From assembly GCF_000425125.1 (NCBI RefSeq), contig NZ_KE384306.1, positions 397,705 to 461,704 of the forward strand: DNA of 64,000 bases. The letters run 5' to 3'. How positions within the stretch are numbered: the stretch's first letter is position 1; each line of letters opens with the position of its first letter. Positions 1-7,818 of the stretch are shown here, piece after piece. Source of the stretch: Paenibacillus taiwanensis DSM 18679. GTDB taxonomy: Bacteria; Bacillota; Bacilli; Paenibacillales; Paenibacillaceae. A program made the position numbers and the translations under genes. The notes under the pieces are model-generated. The model was not told the origin of the DNA, did no database searches, and was given only the letters and a program-made list of their open reading frames with translations.

Positions 1-212
1 CTTGTACGATCGAGCATGAGGAAAATGATGAGGTGGTTAGTCAATTTCTTCAGCAGCATACGAAATGGAGCCTTGATGATTCGTGGAAGCTTCATTTGCC
101 AGCGGACAAGCTTGCGGCTGCGCTGGCGCGCAGCTCGGCAGGAATGCTGCAAGTGCTGCCGCATGATGCCGACTCCGATGGGTTCTTTATCGCGTGTTTA
201 CAGCGCGAGTAA
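1..212 (+). CDS. rsmB: 16S rRNA (cytosine-C5) methyltransferase RsmB, C-terminal end (partial)
   Basis: Reading from base 3 gives 69 codons and a TAA stop at 210-212. The peptide begins CTIEHEENDEVV and ends GFFIACLQRE. The early CT(I/L)xxEEN segment and the GFFIA-type end are typical of the last part of the Sun/RsmB family, which methylates C967 of 16S rRNA. The catalytic cysteines and SAM site lie upstream of the window. Its position directly before rlmN and prpC-prkC is the usual order in Bacillus relatives. Identification rests on a short tail plus context, so it is good but not absolute. Confidence 0.8.
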   Translation, partial: CTIEHEENDEVVSQFLQQHTKWSLDDSWKLHLPADKLAAALARSSAGMLQVLPHDADSDGFFIACLQRE

Positions 213-253
213 CAGGATACACAGCAACAGCTTCATAGATGATGATAACGAGA

Positions 254-303
254 ACCCGCGCTGTAAGGGACTGCAAGGACCCTGTATGGTGCGGGTTTTG
301 TTA
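254..303 (+). terminator. Rho-independent terminator after rsmB
   Basis: An outer stem ACCCGC/GCGGGT (254-259 with 291-296) encloses an inner AGGG/CCCT stem and is followed by TTTTGTT. It separates rsmB from rlmN. Confidence 0.6.
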
Positions 304-432
304 GTTGGGTAGAGTTGTTTTTGCAAACTTGCCATTTGTGGTAAAATAAATCGACTGCAACGTTATGATAGCAGAGTTAGATTCTTCATATAATCGTTGT
401 AAGCTATAACAGAATAGGTAGTGTGATAATTA

Positions 433-1485
433 ATGAAACCATTTATATACGATCTGTCGTTTGACAAGCTGCAGGAGTGGCTGAAGGAGAACGATGAGCC
501 GGCATTTCGTGCCGGACAAATTTTTGACTGGATTTATGTGAAGCGAGTGACCGATTTTGAGCAGATGTCCAACCTGTCGAAGTCGCTGCGCACCAAGTTG
601 AACGAGCAATTCCAGTTTGTAACACTTAAAGAAATAACCCATATGAAATCACAGGATGGAACGATAAAGTTCTTATTTGGACTGCATGACGATCATGCAA
701 TCGAAACCGTCGTGATGAAGCATAACTACGGCAACAGTGTTTGTGTAACGACACAAGTAGGGTGTCGGGTAGGTTGTACGTTTTGTGCTTCTACTTTAGG
801 AGGGCTCAAGCGTAATCTTACAGCAGGAGAGATTGTAGCCCAAGTCGTAGCAGCTCAGAAAATATTGGATGAAACAAATGAGCGTGTGAGCAGTATCGTT
901 ATTATGGGCACGGGCGAACCATTTGAGAATTACGAAGCAACGATGGACTTTTTACGAATCATGATTTCGGAAAAAGGTCTTCATATCGGTCAGCGTCATA
1001 TTACGGTGTCCACAAGCGGAATCGTGCCTAGTATTTATAAGTTTGCAGATGAAAATACACAAATTAATTTGGCGATTTCGATTCATGCTCCTAACGACAA
1101 GCTGCGTTCGAAGCTAATGCCTGTTAACCGTCGTTTCCCATTTGAAGACGTTATGAATGCGCTCAAATATTATCAGGACAAGACTGGCCGTCGGATTACG
1201 TTTGAGTATGCGCTTATTGGCGGTGTTAATGATCAGGTGGAGCATGCTGAAGAACTAGCTGACGTGCTGAAGCGGATGGACATGATGGCGCATGTGAACT
1301 TAATTCCGGTTAACTACGTCCCAGAGCGCGACTATGTGCGTACGCCTCGTAACGAAATATTTAAATTTTACAATAAACTGGTGGATAAAGGAATTAATGC
1401 AACGATTCGACGTGAGCAGGGACACGATATTGCAGCGGCTTGTGGCCAGTTGCGTGCGAAGCATATGGAATCTAATGCGAGGTGA
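433..1485 (+). CDS. rlmN: 23S rRNA (adenine2503-C2)/tRNA methyltransferase RlmN
   Basis: The 350-residue protein is a radical-SAM enzyme that methylates C2 of A2503 in 23S rRNA and of A37 in some tRNAs. The CxxxCxxC iron-sulfur motif is at Cys111, Cys115 and Cys118 (CRVGCTFC). [10 protein letters not shown] segment matches the SAM-binding glycine-rich region. Cys337 near the C-terminus (AAACGQL) matches the cysteine that carries the methyl group. Length is close to the usual 345-365. The ATG follows a weak AGGTAG-type SD. The stop overlaps the SD of prpC, so the two are probably cotranscribed. Confidence 0.95.
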   Translation: MKPFIYDLSFDKLQEWLKENDEPAFRAGQIFDWIYVKRVTDFEQMSNLSKSLRTKLNEQFQFVTLKEITHMKSQDGTIKFLFGLHDDHAIETVVMKHNYGNSVCVTTQVGCRVGCTFCASTLGGLKRNLTAGEIVAQVVAAQKILDETNERVSSIVIMGTGEPFENYEATMDFLRIMISEKGLHIGQRHITVSTSGIVPSIYKFADENTQINLAISIHAPNDKLRSKLMPVNRRFPFEDVMNALKYYQDKTGRRITFEYALIGGVNDQVEHAEELADVLKRMDMMAHVNLIPVNYVPERDYVRTPRNEIFKFYNKLVDKGINATIRREQGHDIAAACGQLRAKHMESNAR

Positions 1486-1490
1486 TCAAA

Positions 1491-2258
1491 ATGAAAGCTG
1501 TAGATCGATCCGATGTTGGGCTGGTCCGAGCAGTAAATGAAGATCGTGCCTACACAGGCATACTTACGAATGGTTATACGCTCGCAATAGTAGCAGACGG
1601 TATGGGCGGACATCAAGCAGGAGATATCGCAAGCACCTTGGCGGTAGATACTGTTGTAAGGGAGCTATCCTCATTACCAGAGCATTTAGAAGAGAATGAA
1701 CGCGGGCAGGCGCTAAAACATGCTATTTTACGTGCTAACGATACGGTCTATCAGATTGCTTCTCAGGATGAAAAATACAACCATATGGGCACGACCATTG
1801 TGGCGGCTTTTTTGAAAGGGAAATCGGGTGTGATTGGCCATATTGGCGACAGCCGTGCTTACCTAATTAATCGGAACCGGATACAGCAATTAACGGAAGA
1901 TCATTCCTTGGTTTATGAATTAATGAAGTCTGGTCAAATATCGGCCGAAGAAGCAGAGCGGCACCCACGACGTAATGTGCTGACTCGTGCGCTTGGCACC
2001 GATAACCAGGTGCAAGTAGATCTAAATGCTTTACAGTTAACCGAAGGGGAGTCACTGCTCTTATGCAGCGATGGGTTGACCAATATGGTGAGTGTAGCTG
2101 ATATTTGGTCTACTGTCATTGACCCGTCCTTACCGCTAGAAGTGAGAGCTGATCGTTTGATAGAGCAGGCTATCGAAGCGGGTGGAGAGGACAACGTTAC
2201 GGTAGTGCTCTTGCAAGGATCAGGTGCGGGCACCGAGAAAGAGGGGTGGAACGCATGA
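1491..2258 (+). CDS. prpC: PP2C-type protein serine/threonine phosphatase PrpC/Stp
   Basis: The 255-residue PPM-family phosphatase is the cytoplasmic partner of the kinase PrkC and removes phosphate from its targets. Motifs in order are the N-terminal SDVGLVRAVNED, ADGMGGHQAGD (metal-binding Asp and Gly), GTTIV, IGDSRAYL, LCSDGLTNM and GGEDNVTVV. The ATG at 1491 was chosen because it lies 4-5 bases after AGGTGAT. A GTG at 1482 in the same frame lies inside that SD. The last four bases overlap the start of prkC (ATGA), so translation is probably coupled. Confidence 0.93.
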   Translation: MKAVDRSDVGLVRAVNEDRAYTGILTNGYTLAIVADGMGGHQAGDIASTLAVDTVVRELSSLPEHLEENERGQALKHAILRANDTVYQIASQDEKYNHMGTTIVAAFLKGKSGVIGHIGDSRAYLINRNRIQQLTEDHSLVYELMKSGQISAEEAERHPRRNVLTRALGTDNQVQVDLNALQLTEGESLLLCSDGLTNMVSVADIWSTVIDPSLPLEVRADRLIEQAIEAGGEDNVTVVLLQGSGAGTEKEGWNA

Positions 2259-4480
2259 TTGGCACTACGTTGGCTGGAAGATATGAGATTATTGCTCGCG
2301 TTGGTGGCGGGGGCATGGCATTGGTGTACAAGTCGCTTGACGTGCTGCTGAATCGTTATGTGGCAGTTAAAGTGTTGCGACAGCAGTTTGTACACGATGA
2401 GGAGTTTATTCGGCGTTTTCGCCGTGAGGCGCAATCTGCGGCTTCGCTGTCTCATCCTAACGTTGTCAGTGTTTATGACGTGGGACAAGAAGAAGATATT
2501 CATTTTATCGTTATGGAGTACGTGGAAGGCTATAATCTAAATGAAATTATTAAAGAGCGGGCACCGCTGCAATCTGACGAAGCTGTGCGTATTGCCATGC
2601 AAATTTGCGATGCGCTTGATCATGCACACCATAATCATATTATTCATCGCGACATTAAGCCGCATAATATATTAATTGGTAATAATGGCCGTGTAAAAGT
2701 AACAGATTTTGGTATTGCAAGAGCAGTTACTTCTTCTACGATCACACAGACGGGTTCTGTGGTAGGGTCTGTCCATTATTTTTCACCAGAGCATGCCAAA
2801 GGTGTACTGACTGGCGAGAAGTCTGATTTGTATTCGCTTGGCATCGTGCTGTATCAAATGTTAACAGGCAAGCTTCCATTCCTTGGAGAAAGCCCGATTA
2901 GTGTAGCCTTAAAACATTTGCAAGAGCCCTTTGAAGAGCCGAGGCTTGTGAATCCACTAATTCCGCAAAGTGTGGAAAATGTTATTTTAAAATCGATGCG
3001 GAAAAATCCGATAGAACGTTATCAATCGGCCAAAGAAATGCTAAACGACCTTGACACTTGTCTCCAACCAGAGCGGATGTATGAGCCTAAAGTTACATTT
3101 GCGAACGGTGGTGCTGTATTCGACGATGAGCAGGAAACGCGTGTAATGCCAGCTATTCGTGCTGATGTCGCTACTGGGGCGGCAGACTATCAAAGTACGG
3201 ACAAGGAGCGCTATGCACCGTCTTATGACCAATCAAGAACAGCAGCGCCTGGTAGTCTGTCCGCGCGTGCTAGTGGGCGGGAGGAGAGCAGCACAAACAA
3301 GAATGGCTCTAACAAGCCTCCCGTTAAGAAATGGGTGAAGCCAACAATTTGGATTGGCTCTACGCTTGTATTTTTAGGTATTTTGATCAGCGTTGTGTTT
3401 TATGTCAAAAGTCTACTTGTGGTTGATGAGGTTAAACTGCCAAACCTAGTCAAGATGACAGAGGAAGCAGCGCTGCAAGAGCTTGCTAAAATTGGCATTC
3501 ATGCGGAGGACCCGATTATTCGAGAACCTAAAGAAGGTTTTGCGAAAGGAATTGTGTTCAATCAGAGCAAAGCGCAGGGGACAATGGTCAAGGAAGGGTC
3601 CTCGATTAAATTGTATGTTAGTGACGGCGAGCCGACGAAGCCATTGCCAGACCTCAAAGGTTTGACGTATAACGATGCCGTGAAAAAACTGCTAGAAATG
3701 GGCTTTGACATTTCTCACATTTCGGATAAAGCCGTGTACGATGAACATGCGGAGACTGGTGTTGTTGTAGGGATGATGCCGGAAGCAGGGGCGAAAATTG
3801 ATCCTAAAACAGGAAGCGTAAAGCTTGATGTCAGCAAGGGGAAGGAATCGTTTGCTATGCCGAACCTTGTAGGATTAACTAAAGATGCAGCGATAGCACA
3901 GATCGAGGCAAGCCAACTCAAATTGGCGAAAGATGGTATTATAGAAGAACCGAGCTTTGCTGCACAGGGCTCTGTAATTAAGCAATATCCTTATGAACCG
4001 AATGATCCGGTTATAAAAGGTGCTGAAGTAAAGATTTATGTTAGCTCTGGCTACCCTCCAGAAGCGATCAACTATACATTTAATTTGCCAGTAGCTCCTG
4101 CGGAGGAAGGCAAGACAAGCACGATTCGTATTGTGTATACAGATGCGCGCGGCGAGAACACGGAGTGGGGCTCAAAGAAGATTAATACAACTCAAGTTTT
4201 CTCCATCCCGCTTGTGCTAGCGCCTAATAAAGATGGTGTTGTTTCAGTACATCGTGATGGCAAATTCGTTGACACGTATCCAATCTCCTATTTGGACGCG
4301 AAGCAAGGTACAGTACCTATTCCAGAAGTGCATCCTGTCGATGGCAAGCCAGATGGCGGGGCAGGCCAAGCGGAAGAAGGTCATGGACAACATGCAGAGG
4401 GCGAAGCGGGTCAAGGGGGCGAATCTGGCAGCAATGCTGGAACGGACACTGGAGTCGGCACCGGAGCAAATGGTGGTTAA
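2255..4480 (+). CDS. prkC: Membrane Ser/Thr kinase PrkC with PASTA repeats
   Basis: The 741-residue protein has a cytoplasmic kinase domain (about 10-265), a linker, one membrane helix (about 363-386) and an outer part. The kinase has a glycine loop GGGGMA, the catalytic HRDIKPHN with Asp133, and DFG at 151-153. Outside are three PASTA units (about 390-600), which in this family bind peptidoglycan fragments that signal germination and growth. An Ig-like segment and a Gly/Glu/His-rich tail of about 40 residues follow. The ATG at 2255 overlaps the prpC stop and follows GAGGGGTGG. B. subtilis PrkC is about 650 residues, so the tail is extra. Confidence 0.94.
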   Translation: MIGTTLAGRYEIIARVGGGGMALVYKSLDVLLNRYVAVKVLRQQFVHDEEFIRRFRREAQSAASLSHPNVVSVYDVGQEEDIHFIVMEYVEGYNLNEIIKERAPLQSDEAVRIAMQICDALDHAHHNHIIHRDIKPHNILIGNNGRVKVTDFGIARAVTSSTITQTGSVVGSVHYFSPEHAKGVLTGEKSDLYSLGIVLYQMLTGKLPFLGESPISVALKHLQEPFEEPRLVNPLIPQSVENVILKSMRKNPIERYQSAKEMLNDLDTCLQPERMYEPKVTFANGGAVFDDEQETRVMPAIRADVATGAADYQSTDKERYAPSYDQSRTAAPGSLSARASGREESSTNKNGSNKPPVKKWVKPTIWIGSTLVFLGILISVVFYVKSLLVVDEVKLPNLVKMTEEAALQELAKIGIHAEDPIIREPKEGFAKGIVFNQSKAQGTMVKEGSSIKLYVSDGEPTKPLPDLKGLTYNDAVKKLLEMGFDISHISDKAVYDEHAETGVVVGMMPEAGAKIDPKTGSVKLDVSKGKESFAMPNLVGLTKDAAIAQIEASQLKLAKDGIIEEPSFAAQGSVIKQYPYEPNDPVIKGAEVKIYVSSGYPPEAINYTFNLPVAPAEEGKTSTIRIVYTDARGENTEWGSKKINTTQVFSIPLVLAPNKDGVVSVHRDGKFVDTYPISYLDAKQGTVPIPEVHPVDGKPDGGAGQAEEGHGQHAEGEAGQGGESGSNAGTDTGVGTGANGG

Positions 4481-4514
4481 ATATAAAGAAGCATCAGACA
4501 TTGGAGGATGAAGT

Positions 4515-5432
4515 ATGCCGGAAGGTTTAATCGTAAAGGCGCTGAGCGGCTATTATTACGTTCGACCGGACGGAGAATCGATGCAAGCAACGGTTCAGTG
4601 TCGAGCAAGAGGTATATTTAAGAAGAGAGGTGTGTCCCCGCTTGTCGGGGACCATGTCGTCTTCTCATTGACTGAAAATGGTGAAGGCACGGTTGACGAG
4701 ATTAGATCGCGTTCCACGGAACTTATACGTCCGCCAATCGCTAACGTTGGTCTTGCGCTGCTTGCATTTTCGGTATTGGAGCCGGATTTTAATACACAGC
4801 TGCTGGACAAGTTTCTTGTACATATTGAACATGCAGGACTAGATGCGGTCATTGTGCTGACCAAATGGGACTTGCTAGAACGTCTTCCCGCTGCAATTGG
4901 TGAGCGGCAGCGTGAAGAAGTGGAGCAGCAGATCAAGACGTATCGTAAGATCGGCTATAACGTCATCGTAACTAGTTCGAAACACGGCTTTGGTTATCAA
5001 GAACTGGAGCAGAAGTTGTCTCACGATATCAGTGTGTTTGCGGGCCAGTCTGGCGTAGGCAAATCGTCTTTGTTAAATGCTATGATTCCTGGCATTACAC
5101 TTGAGACGAATCAGATCAGTCATCGTTTGGGGAGAGGCAAGCACACCACTCGTCATGTGGAGCTGATTGCACTGCCAGGCGGAGGCTATATCGCGGATAC
5201 TCCGGGCTTTAGCCAACTTGATTTTCTGGAGCTTGGTGTCGAGCAGTTGGGGACGTGTTTCCGGGAGTTCCAGCAGTATGCCGATGACTGCAAGTTCCGT
5301 GGCTGTACGCATACTCATGAGCCAGGCTGTAAAGTAAAAGAGGCGTTGGAAACAGGTGAAATTGCAGCTTCGCGTTATCATCATTACACCCTCTTCTTGG
5401 AAGAGATGAAAGACAAAAAGCGGAGGTATTAA
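4515..5432 (+). CDS. rsgA: Ribosome small-subunit-dependent GTPase RsgA
   Basis: The 305-residue protein is a circularly permuted GTPase that helps the 30S subunit mature. Domains are an N-terminal OB fold (about 1-70), then the GTPase with G4 (TKWD) before G1 (GQSGVGKSS) and G3 (DTPGF). A C-terminal zinc knuckle follows with Cys-x4-Cys-x-His-x5-Cys ([14 protein letters not shown]). The ATG follows GGAGGATGA. It starts 34 bases after prkC and ends one base before rpe, which fits one operon. Confidence 0.95.
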   Translation: MPEGLIVKALSGYYYVRPDGESMQATVQCRARGIFKKRGVSPLVGDHVVFSLTENGEGTVDEIRSRSTELIRPPIANVGLALLAFSVLEPDFNTQLLDKFLVHIEHAGLDAVIVLTKWDLLERLPAAIGERQREEVEQQIKTYRKIGYNVIVTSSKHGFGYQELEQKLSHDISVFAGQSGVGKSSLLNAMIPGITLETNQISHRLGRGKHTTRHVELIALPGGGYIADTPGFSQLDFLELGVEQLGTCFREFQQYADDCKFRGCTHTHEPGCKVKEALETGEIAASRYHHYTLFLEEMKDKKRRY

Positions 5433-5433
5433 T

Positions 5434-6096
5434 ATGTTAAAGATTGCTCCATCGATATTAGCAGCAGATTTTTCACGCCTTGGAGAGGAAGTGGCCGATG
5501 TCACTCAAGGCGGAGCGGATTGGATACATATTGACGCGATGGACGGTCGATTTGTGCCTAACTTGACGTTTGGGCCGTTGGCTGTACAGGCTGTGAAGCC
5601 GCATACTCATTTGCCGCTTGACGTGCACTTAATGATAGTGGAGCCTGAGAAATATGTAGCTGACTTTGCTAAAGCGGGAGCCGATATTATTACAGTCCAC
5701 GCAGAGGCTTGCTCGCATCTACATCGTGTCATTTATCAGATTAAAGAACACGGTGTGCAGGCTGGTGTTGCGTTAAATCCACATACGCCGTTATCTGCAA
5801 TTGAAGAAGTGATTACAGATATCGATTTGGCATTGGTAATGACGGTTAACCCAGGTTTTGGCGGGCAACGTTTTATTAGCAATTGTGTAGACAAGATTCG
5901 CCGCCTCAGACAATTAAGCGACCAACGCGGGCATAAAGGCCTTCATATTGAAGTGGATGGCGGTATTACAGCCGAAACGGCCCGTTCCGTTGTTGAGGCG
6001 GGTGCAGACGTGCTTGTTGCGGGTAGCGCGGTATACGGCAGCAAGGATCGTGCTACAGCCATTCAAGCGATACGTCAAGCAGGCACACACATCTAG
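5434..6096 (+). CDS. rpe: Ribulose-phosphate 3-epimerase
   Basis: The 220-residue TIM-barrel enzyme interconverts ribulose-5-phosphate and xylulose-5-phosphate in the pentose phosphate pathway. Family signatures are [14 protein letters not shown] at the N-terminus, [38 protein letters not shown] and EVDGGI near the C-terminus. These include the two metal-binding His and two Asp residues. The ATG follows GGAGGTAT in the end of rsgA. Its place after rsgA is conserved in Bacillus relatives. Confidence 0.96.
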   Translation: MLKIAPSILAADFSRLGEEVADVTQGGADWIHIDAMDGRFVPNLTFGPLAVQAVKPHTHLPLDVHLMIVEPEKYVADFAKAGADIITVHAEACSHLHRVIYQIKEHGVQAGVALNPHTPLSAIEEVITDIDLALVMTVNPGFGGQRFISNCVDKIRRLRQLSDQRGHKGLHIEVDGGITAETARSVVEAGADVLVAGSAVYGSKDRATAIQAIRQAGTHI

Positions 6097-6121
6097 GAGT
6101 ACGGAAAAGGGGAGATACCGT

Positions 6122-6382
6122 ATGACATGGAGAACAGCGTTAACAACCGGTTTTTTTAGCTTTCTGTGCGGCACACTAGTAGGCTGGTACGCATTTCTGC
6201 CGATGCCGTTTAATTTGCTTAGCTCTGTAGGAGCACTTATTACAGGTGTGTGGTTCTTCCGGAAATTTGAATCCCGAAAGATGAGAATTGCTTTTATTGT
6301 GCTTTCTATCTTTTACATGGTGTTGTTTCTTATTTTTATGTCGTTATATATTACGGTATCACAAATGCCGATGCCTTCGTAA
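6122..6382 (+). CDS. Small three-helix membrane protein, unknown function
   Basis: The 86-residue protein starts at an ATG seven bases after AAGGGGAGAT. Three hydrophobic stretches (about 6-25, 28-46 and 53-78) leave little room for soluble domains. A basic patch (RKFESRKMR) sits between helices 2 and 3. It begins 26 bases after rpe and is probably the last gene of the rlmN-rpe unit, since a strong terminator follows. I do not recognise the family, and no catalytic motif is visible. Confidence 0.6.
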   Translation: MTWRTALTTGFFSFLCGTLVGWYAFLPMPFNLLSSVGALITGVWFFRKFESRKMRIAFIVLSIFYMVLFLIFMSLYITVSQMPMPS

Positions 6383-6808
6383 ATTGATGTTAGCGGTGTC
6401 TCGCTAGCTGTAAGGCTGTCAGACTGTTGGAGCACGGGGGTTGATAAGCCCTGAGTGTTGACAGCGACAGAGGAGTTAGGGAATTGATGTGGTGACACGC
6501 ATACCATGCCCGTACTCGGCATATGATGGTTACATGAGCAATGGACTCATGTAACCTTTTTTTGTCCGGATAGGAAAGTATAAGTTCGCTGAAGCTTTGG
6601 ATGTGTTGCGAGAACTGCGTTCCTAAAGGGGAATAAGCCAAATCTGTGCTTTCGAAGCGGAGTAGCTTCGTATCTTCTAGGTGCTCATCCTCCGATAGGC
6701 CTCGTTAACGTGAAGTTCCAGCATAGGCGGAAATGAGCGATAAGAGGACTGAGAAGGAAGGCAATATTCGCTCTTAAGCATAATTGAGAACAACGAGGAG
6801 GGTGGAAG
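6383..6808. other. Non-coding gap before spoVM
   Basis: The gap holds the terminator at 6528-6563. The remaining bases upstream of spoVM carry no supported ORF and no clear promoter. A SigE promoter is expected for spoVM from B. subtilis, but I could not place one with proper spacing. Confidence 0.5.
6528..6563 (+). terminator. Strong Rho-independent terminator
   Basis: An 11-bp perfect stem GGTTACATGAG/CTCATGTAACC with a 7-base loop is followed by seven T. It closes the rlmN to rpe transcription unit. Confidence 0.9.
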
Positions 6809-6889
6809 ATGAAATTTTATACGTTTAAGCTGCCTAAGTTCCTGGGAGGATTTGTGAAGGCGATCTTAAACACATTCAACAAGAGCTGA
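6809..6889 (+). CDS. spoVM: Stage V sporulation protein M (26 residues)
   Basis: The peptide begins MKFYTFKLPKFLGG and ends NTFNKS. It has the exact 26-residue length of B. subtilis SpoVM and nearly the same first 14 residues. SpoVM is an amphipathic helix that recognises the convex forespore membrane, anchors SpoIVA for coat assembly, and inhibits the FtsH protease. Pro9, which is important for curvature sensing, is kept. The SD GAGGAGGGTGG lies just upstream. Placement between rpe and rpmB matches B. subtilis. The gene is too short for most ORF callers. Confidence 0.95.
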   Translation: MKFYTFKLPKFLGGFVKAILNTFNKS

Positions 6890-7021
6890 TGTTGCAGGCG
6901 GCCCTTTTGCTGAATCCGTCACCTTCCATCCGACACGATTATTCCGCGAGAGCGGTATAAATGACTAAAAGGCGGCACGTACGTTAAGTGTATGTACACG
7001 GGTTTCGGCACGCGCACGTAA

Positions 7022-7054
7022 AAAAGCACCTGATTTGAGTTCAGGTGCTTTTTG
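7022..7054. terminator. Bidirectional terminator between spoVM and rpmB
   Basis: A perfect 13-bp stem (AAAAAGCACCTGA with TCAGGTGCTTTTT) and a 7-base loop give a T run on either strand. It can end both the plus-strand spoVM and the minus-strand rpmB transcripts. Confidence 0.9.
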
Positions 7055-7071
7055 TATATTGAAGCTAGGGA

Positions 7072-7260
7072 TTAGACGCGAGTCACTTTACCTGCCTTCA
7101 ATGCGCGCGTGCTCACGTATACGCGTTTCGGTTTACCATCGACCAAGATGCGAACTTTCTGAACATTAACGCCCCAAGAGCGACGAGTCTTGTTGTTCGC
7201 GTGTGATCTAAAGTTACCCGATCCAGGTTTCTTACCTGTGATATAACATTTGCGAGCCAT
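7072..7260 (-). CDS. rpmB: 50S ribosomal protein L28
   Basis: The 62-residue basic protein begins [16 protein letters not shown] and ends [10 protein letters not shown], as in the bL28 family. It is part of the large ribosomal subunit. The ATG at 7260 was chosen because it follows TAAGGAGGTGTTAGGC and gives the family N-terminus; an in-frame extension upstream lacks support. Only one cysteine is present, so this is the zinc-free form. It is transcribed alone on the minus strand from a strong promoter at 7314-7343. Confidence 0.97.
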   Translation of the reverse strand: MARKCYITGKKPGSGNFRSHANNKTRRSWGVNVQKVRILVDGKPKRVYVSTRALKAGKVTRV

Positions 7261-7313
7261 GCCTAACACCTCCTTATCCCATAGCGACCAAGCGTACAAT
7301 CAAATACTCAAAT

Positions 7314-7343
7314 ATCATACCATAGGCTAATTTGCCTCGTCAA
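7314..7343 (-). promoter_or_regulatory. SigA-type promoter of rpmB
   Basis: On the minus strand, TTGACG (7343-7338) is followed by an 18-base spacer and TATGAT (7319-7314), about 54 bases upstream of the rpmB start. Confidence 0.75.
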
Positions 7344-7358
7344 CTGAAACGATAACTT

Positions 7359-7384
7359 TGTTTATTTCTGTTGTTTATTTCTGT
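7359..7384 (+). repeat. Two exact tandem copies of a 13-bp unit
   Basis: TGTTTATTTCTGT occurs twice in a row in the divergent region between rpmB and yloU. TATAGTACAAT follows shortly after, so the repeat may overlap the yloU promoter. Confidence 0.8.
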
Positions 7385-7443
7385 TTTCTCTTATAGTACA
7401 ATGGTGAATAGTCCATAATACTCAAAAAAGGAGTGAACGAACC

Positions 7444-7803
7444 ATGGCCATTGAACTTGGAATGGAACTAGGTAAAGTAAGCATCTCCGAAGAAGTCGTC
7501 GCTGTGATCGCAGGTTCAGCCGCAATGGAATGTTACGGTCTAGTGGGCATGGCTTCGCGCAAGCAATTAAAAGATGGTATAGCTGAATTGCTCGGTCGCG
7601 AGAACCTGACACGTGGCGTTGAAGTTCGCCGTGTTCAGGATGCGCTGCATATAGATTTGTATATTGTCGTTAGTTACGGAACGAAGATTTCAGAGGTAGC
7701 GCATAACATCCAAGTAAAAGTGAAATACGTGTTGAACGAAGTTATTGGTCTTACTGTAGATCAGGTAAATATTTTTGTACAGGACGTACGTGTATTAAGC
7801 TAG
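7444..7803 (+). CDS. yloU: Asp23/Gls24-family envelope stress protein YloU
   Basis: The 119-residue protein belongs to the Asp23/Gls24 (DUF322) family, whose members are membrane-associated proteins linked to envelope and alkaline stress. The N-terminus (LGKVSISEEVVAVIAGSAA), a YGLVGMA segment and the C-terminal VNIFVQDV are characteristic. The ATG follows AAAAAAGGAGTG by about nine bases. It lies 15 bases upstream of fakA, and the same rpmB-yloU-yloV order occurs in B. subtilis. Its molecular role is not established. Confidence 0.9.
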   Translation: MAIELGMELGKVSISEEVVAVIAGSAAMECYGLVGMASRKQLKDGIAELLGRENLTRGVEVRRVQDALHIDLYIVVSYGTKISEVAHNIQVKVKYVLNEVIGLTVDQVNIFVQDVRVLS

Positions 7804-7818
7804 GAAGGGGAATTTTCG

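Noticed and set aside
16-312. 98-codon ORF at the window start
   Set aside because: It is out of frame with the RsmB tail over 1-212 and continues through the terminator; the RsmB frame has clear family sequence.
6700-6808. SigE promoter for spoVM
   Set aside because: CAATATT and CATAATT near 6762-6785 are only about ten bases apart, too close for SigE; no better pair was found.
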